A stretch of DNA of 33,894 nt, from positions 1-33,894 of the forward strand of contig CALKNZ010000046.1 in NCBI GenBank assembly GCA_938091995.1, given 5' to 3'. Origin of the DNA: an uncultured Luminiphilus sp. Its GTDB lineage: Bacteria; Pseudomonadota; Gammaproteobacteria; Pseudomonadales; Halieaceae. The position numbers and the translations under genes were made by a program. The notes under the pieces were generated by a model. It did no database searches. It was not told the DNA's origin and saw only the letters and a list, made by a program, of their open reading frames with translations. Shown here piece by piece: positions 26,267 through 33,894 of the stretch (positions are counted from its first letter, which is position 1; each line of letters begins with the position of its first letter).

Positions 26267-26447
26267 AACTTTTACGTGTCCGATGGTTTGGGAGGTGTCA
26301 GAATACGCATTTACGTCGTTAACTAACAGTGACTGCGTTTAGCACCCAGTAGGCGCCTGTCTGGGACACGTGTACTGTAGCTCCGACTGAGCTGGCATAA
26401 AACCTTCACCCATAATTTTTGATCACTATGACACGGAGAATAACCCC

Positions 26448-26819
26448 ATGATTGGATACGTCACCCTAGGAGTCAGCGACCTGGAAGCTGCCAAGAGTTT
26501 TTATCAGCAGTTATTGGGCGAAATGGGGGCCTCTACCCTGCTCGAAATGGATCGAATTGCCTTTTTTGGCAAAGATATGGCTAACCCGATGCTCGCTGTC
26601 TGCATTCCCTACAACGAGAGTGATGCGCACTCCGGCAACGGCAACATGGTGGCCTTTAACCCGGGCAGTAAAGAAGCCTGTGACGCGCTCTATCAAAAAG
26701 CACTGGCTCTAGGTGCAAGTTGTGACGGAGAGCCCGGACAACGTATACCCGATATGTTTTATGGCGCCTACGTTCGTGATCTCGATGGCAACAAGCTGTG
26801 CTTTTTCCAATTTGGCTAA
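26448..26819 (+). CDS. VOC-superfamily (glyoxalase/dioxygenase fold) protein
   Basis: A 123-aa protein with two beta-alpha-beta-beta-beta units. The first begins GYVTLGVSDLEAAKSFYQQL and the second has MVAFNPGSKEACDALYQKAL and closes with GAYVRDLDGNKLCFFQF, the typical VOC ending. The usual metal ligands are not clear: position five lacks His, and only the terminal acidic/aromatic region is canonical. It may be a binding protein or a lyase-like enzyme of unknown substrate. GGAG lies about 10 nt before the ATG. It stands alone between the transporter (divergent) and the DUF481 gene. Confidence 0.86.
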   Translation: MIGYVTLGVSDLEAAKSFYQQLLGEMGASTLLEMDRIAFFGKDMANPMLAVCIPYNESDAHSGNGNMVAFNPGSKEACDALYQKALALGASCDGEPGQRIPDMFYGAYVRDLDGNKLCFFQFG

Positions 26820-26912
26820 AGCCAATGACGACTTAATGCAGCCTTCATCGAACATGTAGAAGCCGTGATGGACAACACAAACTCCCCTATCTCTGATAGT
26901 TAGGACATATTA

Positions 26913-28070
26913 ATGCGCAGCTTGTTAACCCTATTGTTGCTAATGTACGCCACGTGGGGGCACACCCACAGTAACAATGACGTTATCACTATGTATAACG
27001 GCGATCGTATCACCGGCGAAATCAAGGGATTGGCAAATGGAGACTTAAAAATAAACCCTCCTTATGCTCCGGTAATTTCTTTAGATTTGCAGAACATTGC
27101 CTCTATTGAGTCCAATTACAATTATGAAATTCTCACGGAAAACAATGAAAGGCTGTACGGCAATATTTCGAGTACTGACAAGACTGGCGAGTTGCAATTC
27201 ACCAGCATCGACAGCGCCAAGGTAATCCCGCTGTTAGAAATTACTGAAATTAGACCGATTGAAGAAAGTTTTGCTGAGCGGCTGCAGTACACCATAGGCG
27301 CGAACTTTAACCTTGAACCCGATATACAAACCTACAAAGTCGAAGGCACGGTAAGTTATGCATCCTTAAGGGGTCAAACCTCCGCGCGAGCTAATATCTT
27401 GCAATCTAATTATCGCTCTCTAAATGAGCAAGGTGATTATGAAGACGACTATACACAGACACAGGGATTATTCAGATTAGAAAACGAACGCTGGTCAAAG
27501 TTTAGCAATAATTGGTACCGAAGCTTCTCGGGACAATACGACTACAACGATCAACTCAATAACTTTGGCCGAGTGTCCTTGGGTTCAGGTTTTGGTCGAT
27601 ATTTTATCGATAATGCCGGGATGCGACTGAGCACACTGATTGGACTTCAGGGTATCGCAGAACGGAGTAAAGTAGAGAATGAGGCCGACGCAGAACCTGA
27701 CATTCTTCAGTTCAGCTTTTGCTCTGGCGACCTCTTTGATGAAAGCTGTTCTGACGATATTTCCTTTATTAAGCAAACGGATTTCTCTGCCGAGGGTTTC
27801 CTGACCAGTTCTTTTGTCATGTACAGCCTGACCGACGTGGATCTCGATATCAATATAACGGGAAGTCTTTATCCCTCTTTGACCGAGGGAGACCGCCTGC
27901 GCGCGCATTTAGAAGCCGCCGTGAAGTGGGAGGTTATTAGTGATCTGAATATAAAGCTCAGCTTGAATTCTGACTACGATTCCGGAAAGGAAGATTCTGG
28001 CGAGTTAGAATCATTTCGCAAGAAAACCTTGGACTACAGTATTTTACTGGGTCTCGAATGGGCTCCCTAG
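26913..28070 (+). CDS. DUF481 outer-membrane beta-barrel protein
   Basis: A 385-aa outer-membrane protein with a Sec signal (MRSLLTLLLLMYATWGHTHS). A small beta domain (about 21-110: VITMYNGDRITGEIKGL and a second copy-like unit LTENNERLYGNIS) precedes the barrel, which begins near RLQYTIGANFNLE and has repeated amphipathic strands to LDYSILLGLEWAP. This is the YdiY-like DUF481 family, associated with salt or stress response in some species but without defined function. AGGA precedes the ATG at 26913. The stop TAG shares the CTAG palindrome with the stop of the convergent MscS gene (4-bp overlap). Confidence 0.86.
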   Translation: MRSLLTLLLLMYATWGHTHSNNDVITMYNGDRITGEIKGLANGDLKINPPYAPVISLDLQNIASIESNYNYEILTENNERLYGNISSTDKTGELQFTSIDSAKVIPLLEITEIRPIEESFAERLQYTIGANFNLEPDIQTYKVEGTVSYASLRGQTSARANILQSNYRSLNEQGDYEDDYTQTQGLFRLENERWSKFSNNWYRSFSGQYDYNDQLNNFGRVSLGSGFGRYFIDNAGMRLSTLIGLQGIAERSKVENEADAEPDILQFSFCSGDLFDESCSDDISFIKQTDFSAEGFLTSSFVMYSLTDVDLDINITGSLYPSLTEGDRLRAHLEAAVKWEVISDLNIKLSLNSDYDSGKEDSGELESFRKKTLDYSILLGLEWAP

Positions 28071-29791
28071 GTAGAAGCTGAAGCATTTTCGGTCTCGTGA
28101 TGAAAGTGGTGTAAGTCGCGCTGAGGAAAAGGAATGGTAATTCCCGCTCGATCAAAGGCGAGTTTGACTTCTCGATGCAGCGTCCAATACGTCGGCCAAT
28201 AGTCCTCAGTCTTCACCCAGGGTCGCACGACAAAATCAATAGAACTTTCCCCATGTCGGTGCAGACGAATCACTGCTTCGGGCTCGGGAAGCACTGCAGG
28301 TATCTGCGCCAAAACTTCAGCCAAGACTTGCTCTGCAAGCTCGATGCTATCGGTATAGCTGATACAAAACTCGGTATCCACGCGACGCATATTTTGACTG
28401 GTGTAGTTGCGAATCACGTCACCCCATATTTTACTATTGGGCACGATCAAACTTTTGTTGTCGGTAGTAGTAATAGTTGTCGATACCAAATTCATTCGCC
28501 GCACAGTACCCTCGACTCCGGCTACGGCAATAAAATCTCCAACATCAAACGGTCGGTAAGCCAAAATCATCCCCCCCGCCGCAAAGTTACTTAGGGTCTC
28601 CTGCAGGGCAAAACCCAGGATAAAGCCAGCAACCCCCAGACCTGCCAACATGGGTGCCAAAGAAATACCCACCTGAGATAACGCAATAAGAAAACCTGCG
28701 GCCATCACACTACCGCCGATCATTGAGACTGTGACATCTCTCAAAAGCTGAGACATACCGCTGGGCCGAGCGTCCAAGGTGCGCTGGGCAAATCCTCGCG
28801 CTCCTCGACTGATGACTCGAGCAAGAAACACAATACCCAAGAATACCAGGATGCGGAGCACTGCATCGGGGCCCTCAGCGGTAAACCAGCGAATAATCTT
28901 GTGATAAATATCGTCAACAACAACGTTGAATACATCGATATCCACCATTTCCAAGGAAATTGCGGTTTGCTCTTCAATAATGGCACGCTTGAGTCGAGTG
29001 GTATCGAGGCCCACGCGCTGCATTTGAGCTCCAATACGCCCCAGTCGGTCTACATCCAAAGCAAGGAGCTGCTCCGCTCGCAGCAATGCTTCTTGTAAAG
29101 TTGCATCAGACGAGGCGAGTTTTAGTCGAGATTGCAGGGCTTTACGCTGCGCTTTTAACAGCTGCAAAGATCCTAGTCGCTCATCTGCATAATTTAGCAA
29201 GCTTCGATTGGCGAGTTTTTCCAAAGTACCGGCAGGAAAATTTAACGCTGCACGGATGTCCACAACACCAATCATATGCTCTAAATAACGAATTCGCTGC
29301 TCGTTCATGCTGTCGATTTGGGCGAGTAGCAGCGCTCTATCAGAGCCACTGAGCGTCTCTAGCTCTTCATATTTATCTGCAATTCGAGACTCGAGAAGCT
29401 CAAATCGGCGCACAAAACCCTCATCGAGCTGTTGATTACGCAACGCTAATCTTGCCGCGAGCTCACCACGATCAGCTGCTCCTGTATCTAGTTTTAAAAC
29501 ACGTGCTGCGATTTTGCTGAACTGCTCCAGCACATGAAGAGATTCTTCGTCCAAGTAAAAGCGCAGCGCATCCTCTACCTCCCCGCTAACATCCCCAGCC
29601 TCTTCCTCTGTCTGTCGAATAGCATAGAAGCGCTGTTCAAGAAGATTAAGCTCATCTGCGACGGTTGGACCTTGGTCTGCTTTGGGATCCAAGGCTTTTT
29701 CCTGACTCCAAATGAGGCCCGAGGCCATCAGCAAAGCCAGTGAAGCAATCCACGTGCAAGCTTTAATTTTTGAAGGAATCATTGCTTTCAT
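28067..29791 (-). CDS. MscS-family mechanosensitive channel with long N-terminal coiled region
   Basis: A 574-aa inner-membrane channel related to MscS, which opens under membrane tension to release solutes. A signal-like N-terminus (about 1-30) is followed by about 260 residues of charged helical sequence (for example RRFELLESRIADKYEELETL), probably periplasmic. Membrane helices lie at about 305-400. The pore helix and beta domain are recognisable in LAGLGVAGFILGFALQETL, MILAYRPFDVGDFIAV, GTVRRMNLVSTTITTTDN and VPNSKIWGDVIRNYTSQ. It is about twice the length of E. coli MscS because of the N-terminal extension. The ATG overlaps the DAHP synthase stop (ATGA) with GAGGTGG upstream in that gene, so the two are translated from one message. 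Confidence 0.93.
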   Translation of the reverse strand: MKAMIPSKIKACTWIASLALLMASGLIWSQEKALDPKADQGPTVADELNLLEQRFYAIRQTEEEAGDVSGEVEDALRFYLDEESLHVLEQFSKIAARVLKLDTGAADRGELAARLALRNQQLDEGFVRRFELLESRIADKYEELETLSGSDRALLLAQIDSMNEQRIRYLEHMIGVVDIRAALNFPAGTLEKLANRSLLNYADERLGSLQLLKAQRKALQSRLKLASSDATLQEALLRAEQLLALDVDRLGRIGAQMQRVGLDTTRLKRAIIEEQTAISLEMVDIDVFNVVVDDIYHKIIRWFTAEGPDAVLRILVFLGIVFLARVISRGARGFAQRTLDARPSGMSQLLRDVTVSMIGGSVMAAGFLIALSQVGISLAPMLAGLGVAGFILGFALQETLSNFAAGGMILAYRPFDVGDFIAVAGVEGTVRRMNLVSTTITTTDNKSLIVPNSKIWGDVIRNYTSQNMRRVDTEFCISYTDSIELAEQVLAEVLAQIPAVLPEPEAVIRLHRHGESSIDFVVRPWVKTEDYWPTYWTLHREVKLAFDRAGITIPFPQRDLHHFHHETENASAST

Positions 29792-30858
29792 GAACTGCCA
29801 CCTCGGTTGAGACGCCTTTGTGCGACATCGTCTGCCAGTCGGACCAGAATATTTTCAGTAGCCGTCCAATCAATACAGGGATCGGTAATGCTTTTTCCGT
29901 AAGTGAGTTGACCCCCTTCAACAACGTTTTGGCGACCCTCTTCTAAAAAACTTTCAATCATCACTCCGATAATCGCATCATTCCCACCAGCAACCTGCTG
30001 ACCAATATTGGCGAGCACCTCTAACTGTCGTTTTGGCTGCTTACGGCTGTTGGCGTGACTCGCATCGATCATCAGCCGATCGGACAAACCCGCCTGACTT
30101 AGCAGCGCCCGCGCATCATCAACGGCAAACATGTCATAGTTTGGTTTATGTCCACCTCGCAGAATTACATGACAATCTTCATTACCTAATGTTTCGAAGA
30201 TTGCAGACTGTCCTTCCTTGGTAACGGAGAGGAAGTGGTGGGGTTGACGGGCAGCGCCAATCGCATCCACCGCCATTTGCACATCGCCATCCGTGCCGTT
30301 TTTAAACCCAACAGGACATGACAGCCCCGAGGCCAGTTCCCGATGGGTTTGACTCTCAGTTGTTCTTGCACCTATGGCCCCCCAACTCACCAAATCGGCT
30401 AAATATTGTGGGGATATAAGGTCGAGATATTCAGTGCCCGTGGGCAACCCCAGTTTGTTGAGGTCCATGAGTAATTGGCGAGCCAAGCGAAGACCCCTGT
30501 TGATCTGAAAGGAACCGTCTAAATCTGGGTCATTAATGAGACCCTTCCAGCCCACTGTGGTTCTCGGCTTTTCGAAATAGACCCGCATAACCACTAGCAA
30601 ACGGTCACTCAACTTTTCAGCAAGGGGCTGTAGGCGCCGACCATACTCAATAGCAGCGTCGACATCGTGAATGCTGCAAGGACCCACAACCACCACAAGC
30701 CGGTCGTCCTCACCTGTCAACACGTTGTGTATCGCTACTCGGGCCTGAGTGACATGAGCAGCAACGGTTTCATCAAGAGGTATCTGACTCAACAAGTCAC
30801 TGGGCGCAGCCAACTCTTTGAGGGACGAAATTCGAGTGTCATCGGTAATTGAAGGCAT
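29788..30858 (-). CDS. 3-deoxy-7-phosphoheptulonate (DAHP) synthase, class I AroG/AroF type
   Basis: First enzyme of the shikimate pathway, condensing phosphoenolpyruvate and erythrose-4-phosphate. The 356-aa product aligns by eye to E. coli AroG/AroF: GPCSIHD (Cys61, metal ligand), YFEKPRTTVGWKGLINDP (Lys97), GARTTESQTHRELASGLSCP, FKNGTDGDVQMAVDA, HVILRGG, and IDASHANS. The sequence SVTKEGQSAIFETLGNEDCH matches AroG/AroF rather than AroH. Which amino acid inhibits it cannot be decided. The ATG at 30858 is preceded by an in-frame GTG (30861), so either may start; no strong ribosome site is visible. It follows the DUF501 gene by about 13 bp and overlaps the MscS gene by 4 bp. Confidence 0.94.
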   Translation of the reverse strand: MPSITDDTRISSLKELAAPSDLLSQIPLDETVAAHVTQARVAIHNVLTGEDDRLVVVVGPCSIHDVDAAIEYGRRLQPLAEKLSDRLLVVMRVYFEKPRTTVGWKGLINDPDLDGSFQINRGLRLARQLLMDLNKLGLPTGTEYLDLISPQYLADLVSWGAIGARTTESQTHRELASGLSCPVGFKNGTDGDVQMAVDAIGAARQPHHFLSVTKEGQSAIFETLGNEDCHVILRGGHKPNYDMFAVDDARALLSQAGLSDRLMIDASHANSRKQPKRQLEVLANIGQQVAGGNDAIIGVMIESFLEEGRQNVVEGGQLTYGKSITDPCIDWTATENILVRLADDVAQRRLNRGGSS

Positions 30859-30871
30859 CACATTTATAAAC

Positions 30872-31435
30872 TCATGATTGGGCGTCGGAGATAGAACTCA
30901 CAGAGCTCTCAGCGAGAAGCCCGTCAATCATATCTCCCACTGCGTTAGATTGAACACAATGCGCGGCATACCATGTATGCAAACAACGAATCCTGTCGGA
31001 CCCCTGAATGCCACCAATACCGCGACTGGTGAAGGCTTCTATCATACCAGAGGACTCCAAGAGTTCTCGTTCCGTAAGCGTCATAGTTGCCGCACGGACT
31101 GCCCGATGTTTTTCATGATCAATGCACATCTGAGCACGTAATTCAGCCGAATCGTTAACCACCTGCTGCAACTTGGCAATACAGCCAGCAGCTTCTAGTC
31201 GATCAATGGCCAGGCATAGCGCCGGATCGATCAACCAAAATACGGTTGGAAATGGCTTACCATCAACCACAGGAGCTACCTGAATGACGCGAGGGCGGCC
31301 TTGAGTATCCCAGGCCACAATATCTCGCAGACCCCGTGGCTCGCGGTCTAAACATTGCCTGATATAGGGACGCCAACGCGATAATTCGCTTTCGTTCACT
31401 GCTCTGGATTTTTTAGGATCAAACATACACCTCAT
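30872..31435 (-). CDS. DUF501 domain-containing protein
   Basis: A soluble protein (187 aa from the start chosen) of the DUF501 family, function unknown. Family blocks are visible: PRVIQVAPVVDGKPFPTVFWLIDPAL, RLEAAGCIAKLQ, RGIGGIQG, and RIRCLHTWYAAHCVQSNAVGDMIDGL, with conserved Cys and His that look like ligands or catalytic residues. Starts at 31465 (ATG), 31435 (ATG) and 31426 (ATG, with GAGGTG too close) are possible; I chose 31435 as a compromise. It heads the run into DAHP synthase and MscS. In some bacteria DUF501 genes sit near cell-wall or phosphatase (Ppx/GppA) genes, from memory; here the neighbours do not reveal a role. Confidence 0.8.
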   Translation of the reverse strand: MRCMFDPKKSRAVNESELSRWRPYIRQCLDREPRGLRDIVAWDTQGRPRVIQVAPVVDGKPFPTVFWLIDPALCLAIDRLEAAGCIAKLQQVVNDSAELRAQMCIDHEKHRAVRAATMTLTERELLESSGMIEAFTSRGIGGIQGSDRIRCLHTWYAAHCVQSNAVGDMIDGLLAESSVSSISDAQS

Positions 31436-31471
31436 ATTAACACCGGTTAAAAACCAGAAGACCATAAAGGT

Positions 31472-31500
31472 TTGACGCGGCTCGTCGGCGCGAGTAGTCT
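31472..31500 (+). promoter_or_regulatory. putative btuB promoter
   Basis: TTGACG at 31472-31477 and TAGTCT at 31495-31500 are separated by 17 bp. The -35 matches five of six consensus bases, the -10 only three. Transcription would start near 31507, just where the riboswitch aptamer begins, which supports the assignment. Confidence 0.4.
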
Positions 31501-31504
31501 GCGC

Positions 31505-31640
31505 GGCGTTAGGTGCCTACCGGTCATAGCGGTCTGGGTAGGTTAAAAGGGAAACTGGTGCTCGGTGTCAAACCGCAAAACCAGTGCTGCCCCCGCAACG
31601 GTAGGGAACTTTGTTCCGAGCCCGATACCTGCCTGACGTA
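31505..31640 (+). ncRNA. cobalamin riboswitch aptamer
   Basis: A B12-sensing leader upstream of btuB. Conserved elements appear in order: TTAGGTGCC, TTAAAAGGGAAACTGGTG, the box GCTGCCCCCGCAACGGTAGG, and GAGCCCGATACCTGCCT. The outer stem closes with CGT.AGGT at 31505-31512 and ACCT...ACG at 31627-31638. Cobalamin binding in the family lowers expression of the downstream uptake or synthesis genes. The expression platform lies after it, with a hairpin hiding the ribosome site (31720-31747) and a possible competing pairing. Exact ends are approximate. Confidence 0.93.
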
Positions 31641-31719
31641 ACGTAAACCACAGAGCGGAGGGCTCTGCAGGGTGCGACTCCCCAATTGGCTGGAGCCCAC
31701 ACCTGTGCTGTTTGTGACA

Positions 31720-31747
31720 GCGCCTCCGCCCTAAACAGGAGCTGCGC
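31720..31747 (+). promoter_or_regulatory. Shine-Dalgarno-sequestering hairpin of the btuB leader
   Basis: GCGC+CTCC (31720-31727) pairs with GGAG (31738-31741) and GCGC (31744-31747) around a 10-nt loop with a CT bulge. The 3' arm contains the AGGAG ribosome site 7 nt before the btuB ATG, so folding would block translation. This is the likely output switch of the riboswitch. Confidence 0.7.
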
Positions 31748-31748
31748 C

Positions 31749-33611
31749 ATGTCTCGCACAACACTGCACCGACCCATGATTCTATCTCTGCTTACGGGCG
31801 CACCACTGTTAGCGATGGGTGCCGAGGTAACAGATGGAGAGGCGCTGGAAGAAACCGTTGTCGTCGCGTCCCGCGTGCCCACCCCCCTAAATCGAATCGG
31901 CGTGTCGGTATCGATTACCGACCGTGAGACCCTAGAGATCTTAGGCTATAGCGACGTCGCAGACTTTCTTGATCTGCAGCCCGGCATTTCGGTGACCCGA
32001 GATGGCGGCCCCGGAAAATCGGCCGCTGTGCGCATTCGTGGCGAGGAAGGATTCAGAACACGAGTTGTCCTAGACGGCATTGATATTGCTGACCCCTCTT
32101 CACCGCAAATCAGCCCACGAATTGAACACCTTTTATCTGAGGGACTGCAGCGAATCGAAGTCCTCAGAGGGCCTCAAGGACTCGCTTATGGCGCCGATGC
32201 CGGCGGTGTCATTGCCATAACTACCCGTCAACCGGAACAGGGGCTCGCTGCGAGTTTCACCTTAGAAGGCGGTCAAAATGGCTATTCCGAATTAGGCGGA
32301 TTTGTCGCCGGGGGTACTGAAAAATTTCGCGGCGCCCTGTCAATCACCGATTTAAGCACCGATGGCTTCAACGCCAGAACCTCTGACAATTCGGAGTCAG
32401 ACGACGACGGGTACAGCAACACTACGATTCATGGGACGGCCACATTAGCGCTCACTGAAGCACTCACCCTTACCGGAAGTGTGCACGATATTACTGGGGA
32501 TAATGATTACGACGGCTGCTTCGACACCATGACTTTTGCTCAGATTAATGCCTGCACCGATACTTTCGACCAATCCGCCGTTCGTATCTCAGCAAGATTT
32601 CAGAATACCCTCATCGATTCATCGCTAAGCTACGAAAAATCTGAGCTCGAAAGAGCGTTTTTCAGCGATTCACTTGCTTCATTTGCCACTGAGGGTGCGC
32701 AGGAGGAAATTTCTTGGATTGGTTCATTCTCGCAACTTTCGGGGCAACGCGTTACCCTTGGGCTGGATGCCGCCGAGCAATCCCTGAACGACGGTGGCGA
32801 TGACCGCAGTCGAGACAATTTAGGCATTTGGGGCGAGTATGACTTTGACTTTTTGGCCGGGGCGCTCACTGTGGGCGCCAGATTGGATGACAATGATGAT
32901 TTTGGAAAACATACTTCCTGGCGAGTCAGCTTACAGCAACAGCTTGCCGGAACCGATTACCCACTGATCGTCAGGGGTGCTGTTGGCACCGGTTTCCGTG
33001 CACCTAGTCTGTATGAAATTGCTTACAATGCTGGGCCATTCAGCTATGCCCCGGCAGCCACTACAGCACTCTCTGAAGAACAAAGCCAAGGATGGGAGAT
33101 AGGTTTGAGCTGGGGCCAACCCAACCAGCGACTGGAAGTGACCTGGTTTGACCAAGAAATAGACAATGAAATCTACTTCGACCTCGCCAGTTATTCAGGC
33201 TACCTGCAGGGTACGGGCACCACGTCGTCACGTGGCTTAGAATTTGCTGGTGAAACCACTTTTCTTTCAAACTGGCGCCTTATGGCAAATCTCACTTGGA
33301 ACGAGACGGAATCTAATGATGGTCAGCAACGGCCCTATCGTCCCGAATGGACCGGGGCGACCAGCTTACTCTGGCAAGACCGTGCGATAACCGCCGCTTT
33401 GACAGCGCGATTTACATGGGACTCGGTCGATACTGTAGGAGCGTCTATGGCCGATACAGAACGCCTTGACGCCAGCATAGCCGTCAGTGTTACGCAATCC
33501 CTACGCCTGACCGCGCGAATCGAAAACATGACCGATAGCCAAGATCCACAGATCCGGGATTACAATCAAATTCCTAGGGCCGCCTACCTTGGCGTTCGCT
33601 ATAGCATCTAA
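31749..33611 (+). CDS. btuB: TonB-dependent vitamin B12 receptor BtuB
   Basis: Outer-membrane receptor (620 aa) that imports cobalamin with TonB energy. It has a Sec signal (MSRTTLHRPMILSLLTGAPL, cleavage after AMGA), a TonB box ETVVVAS (35-41), a plug domain (LDLQPGISVTRDGG, VRIRGEEGFRTRVVLDGI, RIEVLRGPQGLAYGADAGGV), and a 22-strand-type barrel to the final RAAYLGVRYSI. FRAPSLYEI and LEVTWFDQEIDNEIYFD are typical BtuB blocks. I chose the ATG at 31749 with AGGAG 7 nt upstream; an in-frame extension to 31686 lies in the leader. The riboswitch upstream confirms a cobalamin role. cobO follows after 11 bp. Confidence 0.96.
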   Translation: MSRTTLHRPMILSLLTGAPLLAMGAEVTDGEALEETVVVASRVPTPLNRIGVSVSITDRETLEILGYSDVADFLDLQPGISVTRDGGPGKSAAVRIRGEEGFRTRVVLDGIDIADPSSPQISPRIEHLLSEGLQRIEVLRGPQGLAYGADAGGVIAITTRQPEQGLAASFTLEGGQNGYSELGGFVAGGTEKFRGALSITDLSTDGFNARTSDNSESDDDGYSNTTIHGTATLALTEALTLTGSVHDITGDNDYDGCFDTMTFAQINACTDTFDQSAVRISARFQNTLIDSSLSYEKSELERAFFSDSLASFATEGAQEEISWIGSFSQLSGQRVTLGLDAAEQSLNDGGDDRSRDNLGIWGEYDFDFLAGALTVGARLDDNDDFGKHTSWRVSLQQQLAGTDYPLIVRGAVGTGFRAPSLYEIAYNAGPFSYAPAATTALSEEQSQGWEIGLSWGQPNQRLEVTWFDQEIDNEIYFDLASYSGYLQGTGTTSSRGLEFAGETTFLSNWRLMANLTWNETESNDGQQRPYRPEWTGATSLLWQDRAITAALTARFTWDSVDTVGASMADTERLDASIAVSVTQSLRLTARIENMTDSQDPQIRDYNQIPRAAYLGVRYSI

Positions 33612-33622
33612 GGGACTGAAAC

Positions 33623-33894
33623 ATGGACAGCAATCACAAAGACGCGCGCCACAATCGCGCCATGGAAAAACAAAAAGCTGCTGTCGATGCCGGCGTGGCA
33701 GCGGCCACCACCGACAGAGGTGTTGCCGTACTTTTAACCGGCGATGGCAAAGGCAAAACCAGCTCAGCCTTTGGCATGGTAGTGAGGGCCCTAGGCTATG
33801 GACAAAAGGTTGGGGTCATACAGTTTATAAAAGGCGTGCAGCTGTCAGGAGAGGAGCACTACCTTCGCGATCACTGTCCCGAAGTAGAGTTCTA
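33623..33894 (+). CDS. cobO: corrinoid adenosyltransferase CobO/BtuR (3' end missing)
   Basis: First 90 residues of an enzyme that transfers the adenosyl group of ATP to cob(I)alamin or cobyrinic acid diamide. After a charged N-terminal segment (about 1-35) the P-loop reads LLTGDGKGKTSSAFGM, followed by RALGYGQKVGVIQFIKG and GEEHYLRDHCPEVEF, all typical of the CobA/CobO/BtuR family. The gene runs off the right edge. AGGGA lies about 8 nt before the ATG, and the gene follows btuB by 11 bp, so it shares the riboswitch-controlled message: uptake and activation of B12 are controlled together. Confidence 0.93.
   Translation, partial: MDSNHKDARHNRAMEKQKAAVDAGVAAATTDRGVAVLLTGDGKGKTSSAFGMVVRALGYGQKVGVIQFIKGVQLSGEEHYLRDHCPEVEF

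Noticed and set aside
26274-26371. ACGTGTCC / GGACACGT inverted pair flanking the transporter-VOC spacer
   Set aside because: Only 8 bp and about 80 bp apart; compatible with chance.
31686-31748. N-terminal extension of btuB
   Set aside because: Lies in the riboswitch expression platform; the ATG at 31749 has a strong Shine-Dalgarno and begins a signal peptide.
1-33894. tRNA, rRNA, CRISPR, insertion sequence or prophage genes
   Set aside because: None of the expected motifs, repeats or protein families was found by eye on either strand.

Overview
The window (about 33.9 kb, roughly 50% GC, very tightly packed) carries chromosomal genes of an aerobic marine-type gammaproteobacterium. The evidence is the gene content (mnmC, hrpA, mlaA, fadD, dusA, transaldolase, btuB behind a cobalamin riboswitch) and a block dusA - tal - STAS - receiver/PP2C - mlaA. 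That block matches, from memory, Pseudomonas aeruginosa PA2795-PA2800. The compactness and the protein style suggest the OM60/NOR5 (Halieaceae) side of the Cellvibrionales, but that placement is inference. I saw no rRNA, tRNA, CRISPR array, insertion sequence or phage gene.

Layout. 1-4.2 kb: a 5'-truncated PAS histidine kinase meets, with zero spacing, a minus-strand pair (putative outer-membrane barrel, then a Tat-exported PhoD-like phosphatase). 4.3-8.7 kb: dusA and tal (+) converge on a minus-strand run mlaA, rssB-like phosphatase, rssC-like STAS protein; the last two form a partner-switching pair with an unusual, degenerate receiver. 8.8-15.4 kb: hrpA and fadD (-), a divergent MaoC/PhaJ hydratase (+), and an unrecognised protein overlapping the end of phaJ in antisense. 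15.5-21.3 kb: mnmC, glutamine cyclotransferase and a large M16C metalloprotease (+). 21.3-23.4 kb: a minus-strand accessory cluster of a membrane fatty-acid desaturase, a small exported protein with a Gly-Gly motif, and an exported C39-type cysteine peptidase; inverted repeats lie around and inside this cluster. 23.8-30.9 kb: a lipoprotein carrying a GspG-like pseudopilin domain, an SLC13/RCK transporter, a VOC protein, a DUF481 outer-membrane protein, and the minus-strand run DUF501 - DAHP synthase - MscS channel. 31.5 kb to the end: a cobalamin riboswitch driving btuB and a truncated cobO.

How the genes work together. The right end is a B12 uptake and adenosylation operon under cobalamin control, and its leader contains a hairpin that would mask the btuB ribosome site. 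fadD and phaJ are divergent genes of acyl-CoA metabolism. rssB/rssC probably form a phosphatase / anti-anti-sigma switch. The most likely undescribed system is the desaturase / Gly-Gly small protein / C39 peptidase cluster. It resembles a peptide-maturation pair, but both partners carry Sec-type signals and no ABC transporter is present. Six convergent gene pairs have 3' ends between a 46-bp overlap and a 24-bp gap, leaving little or no room for ordinary terminators.
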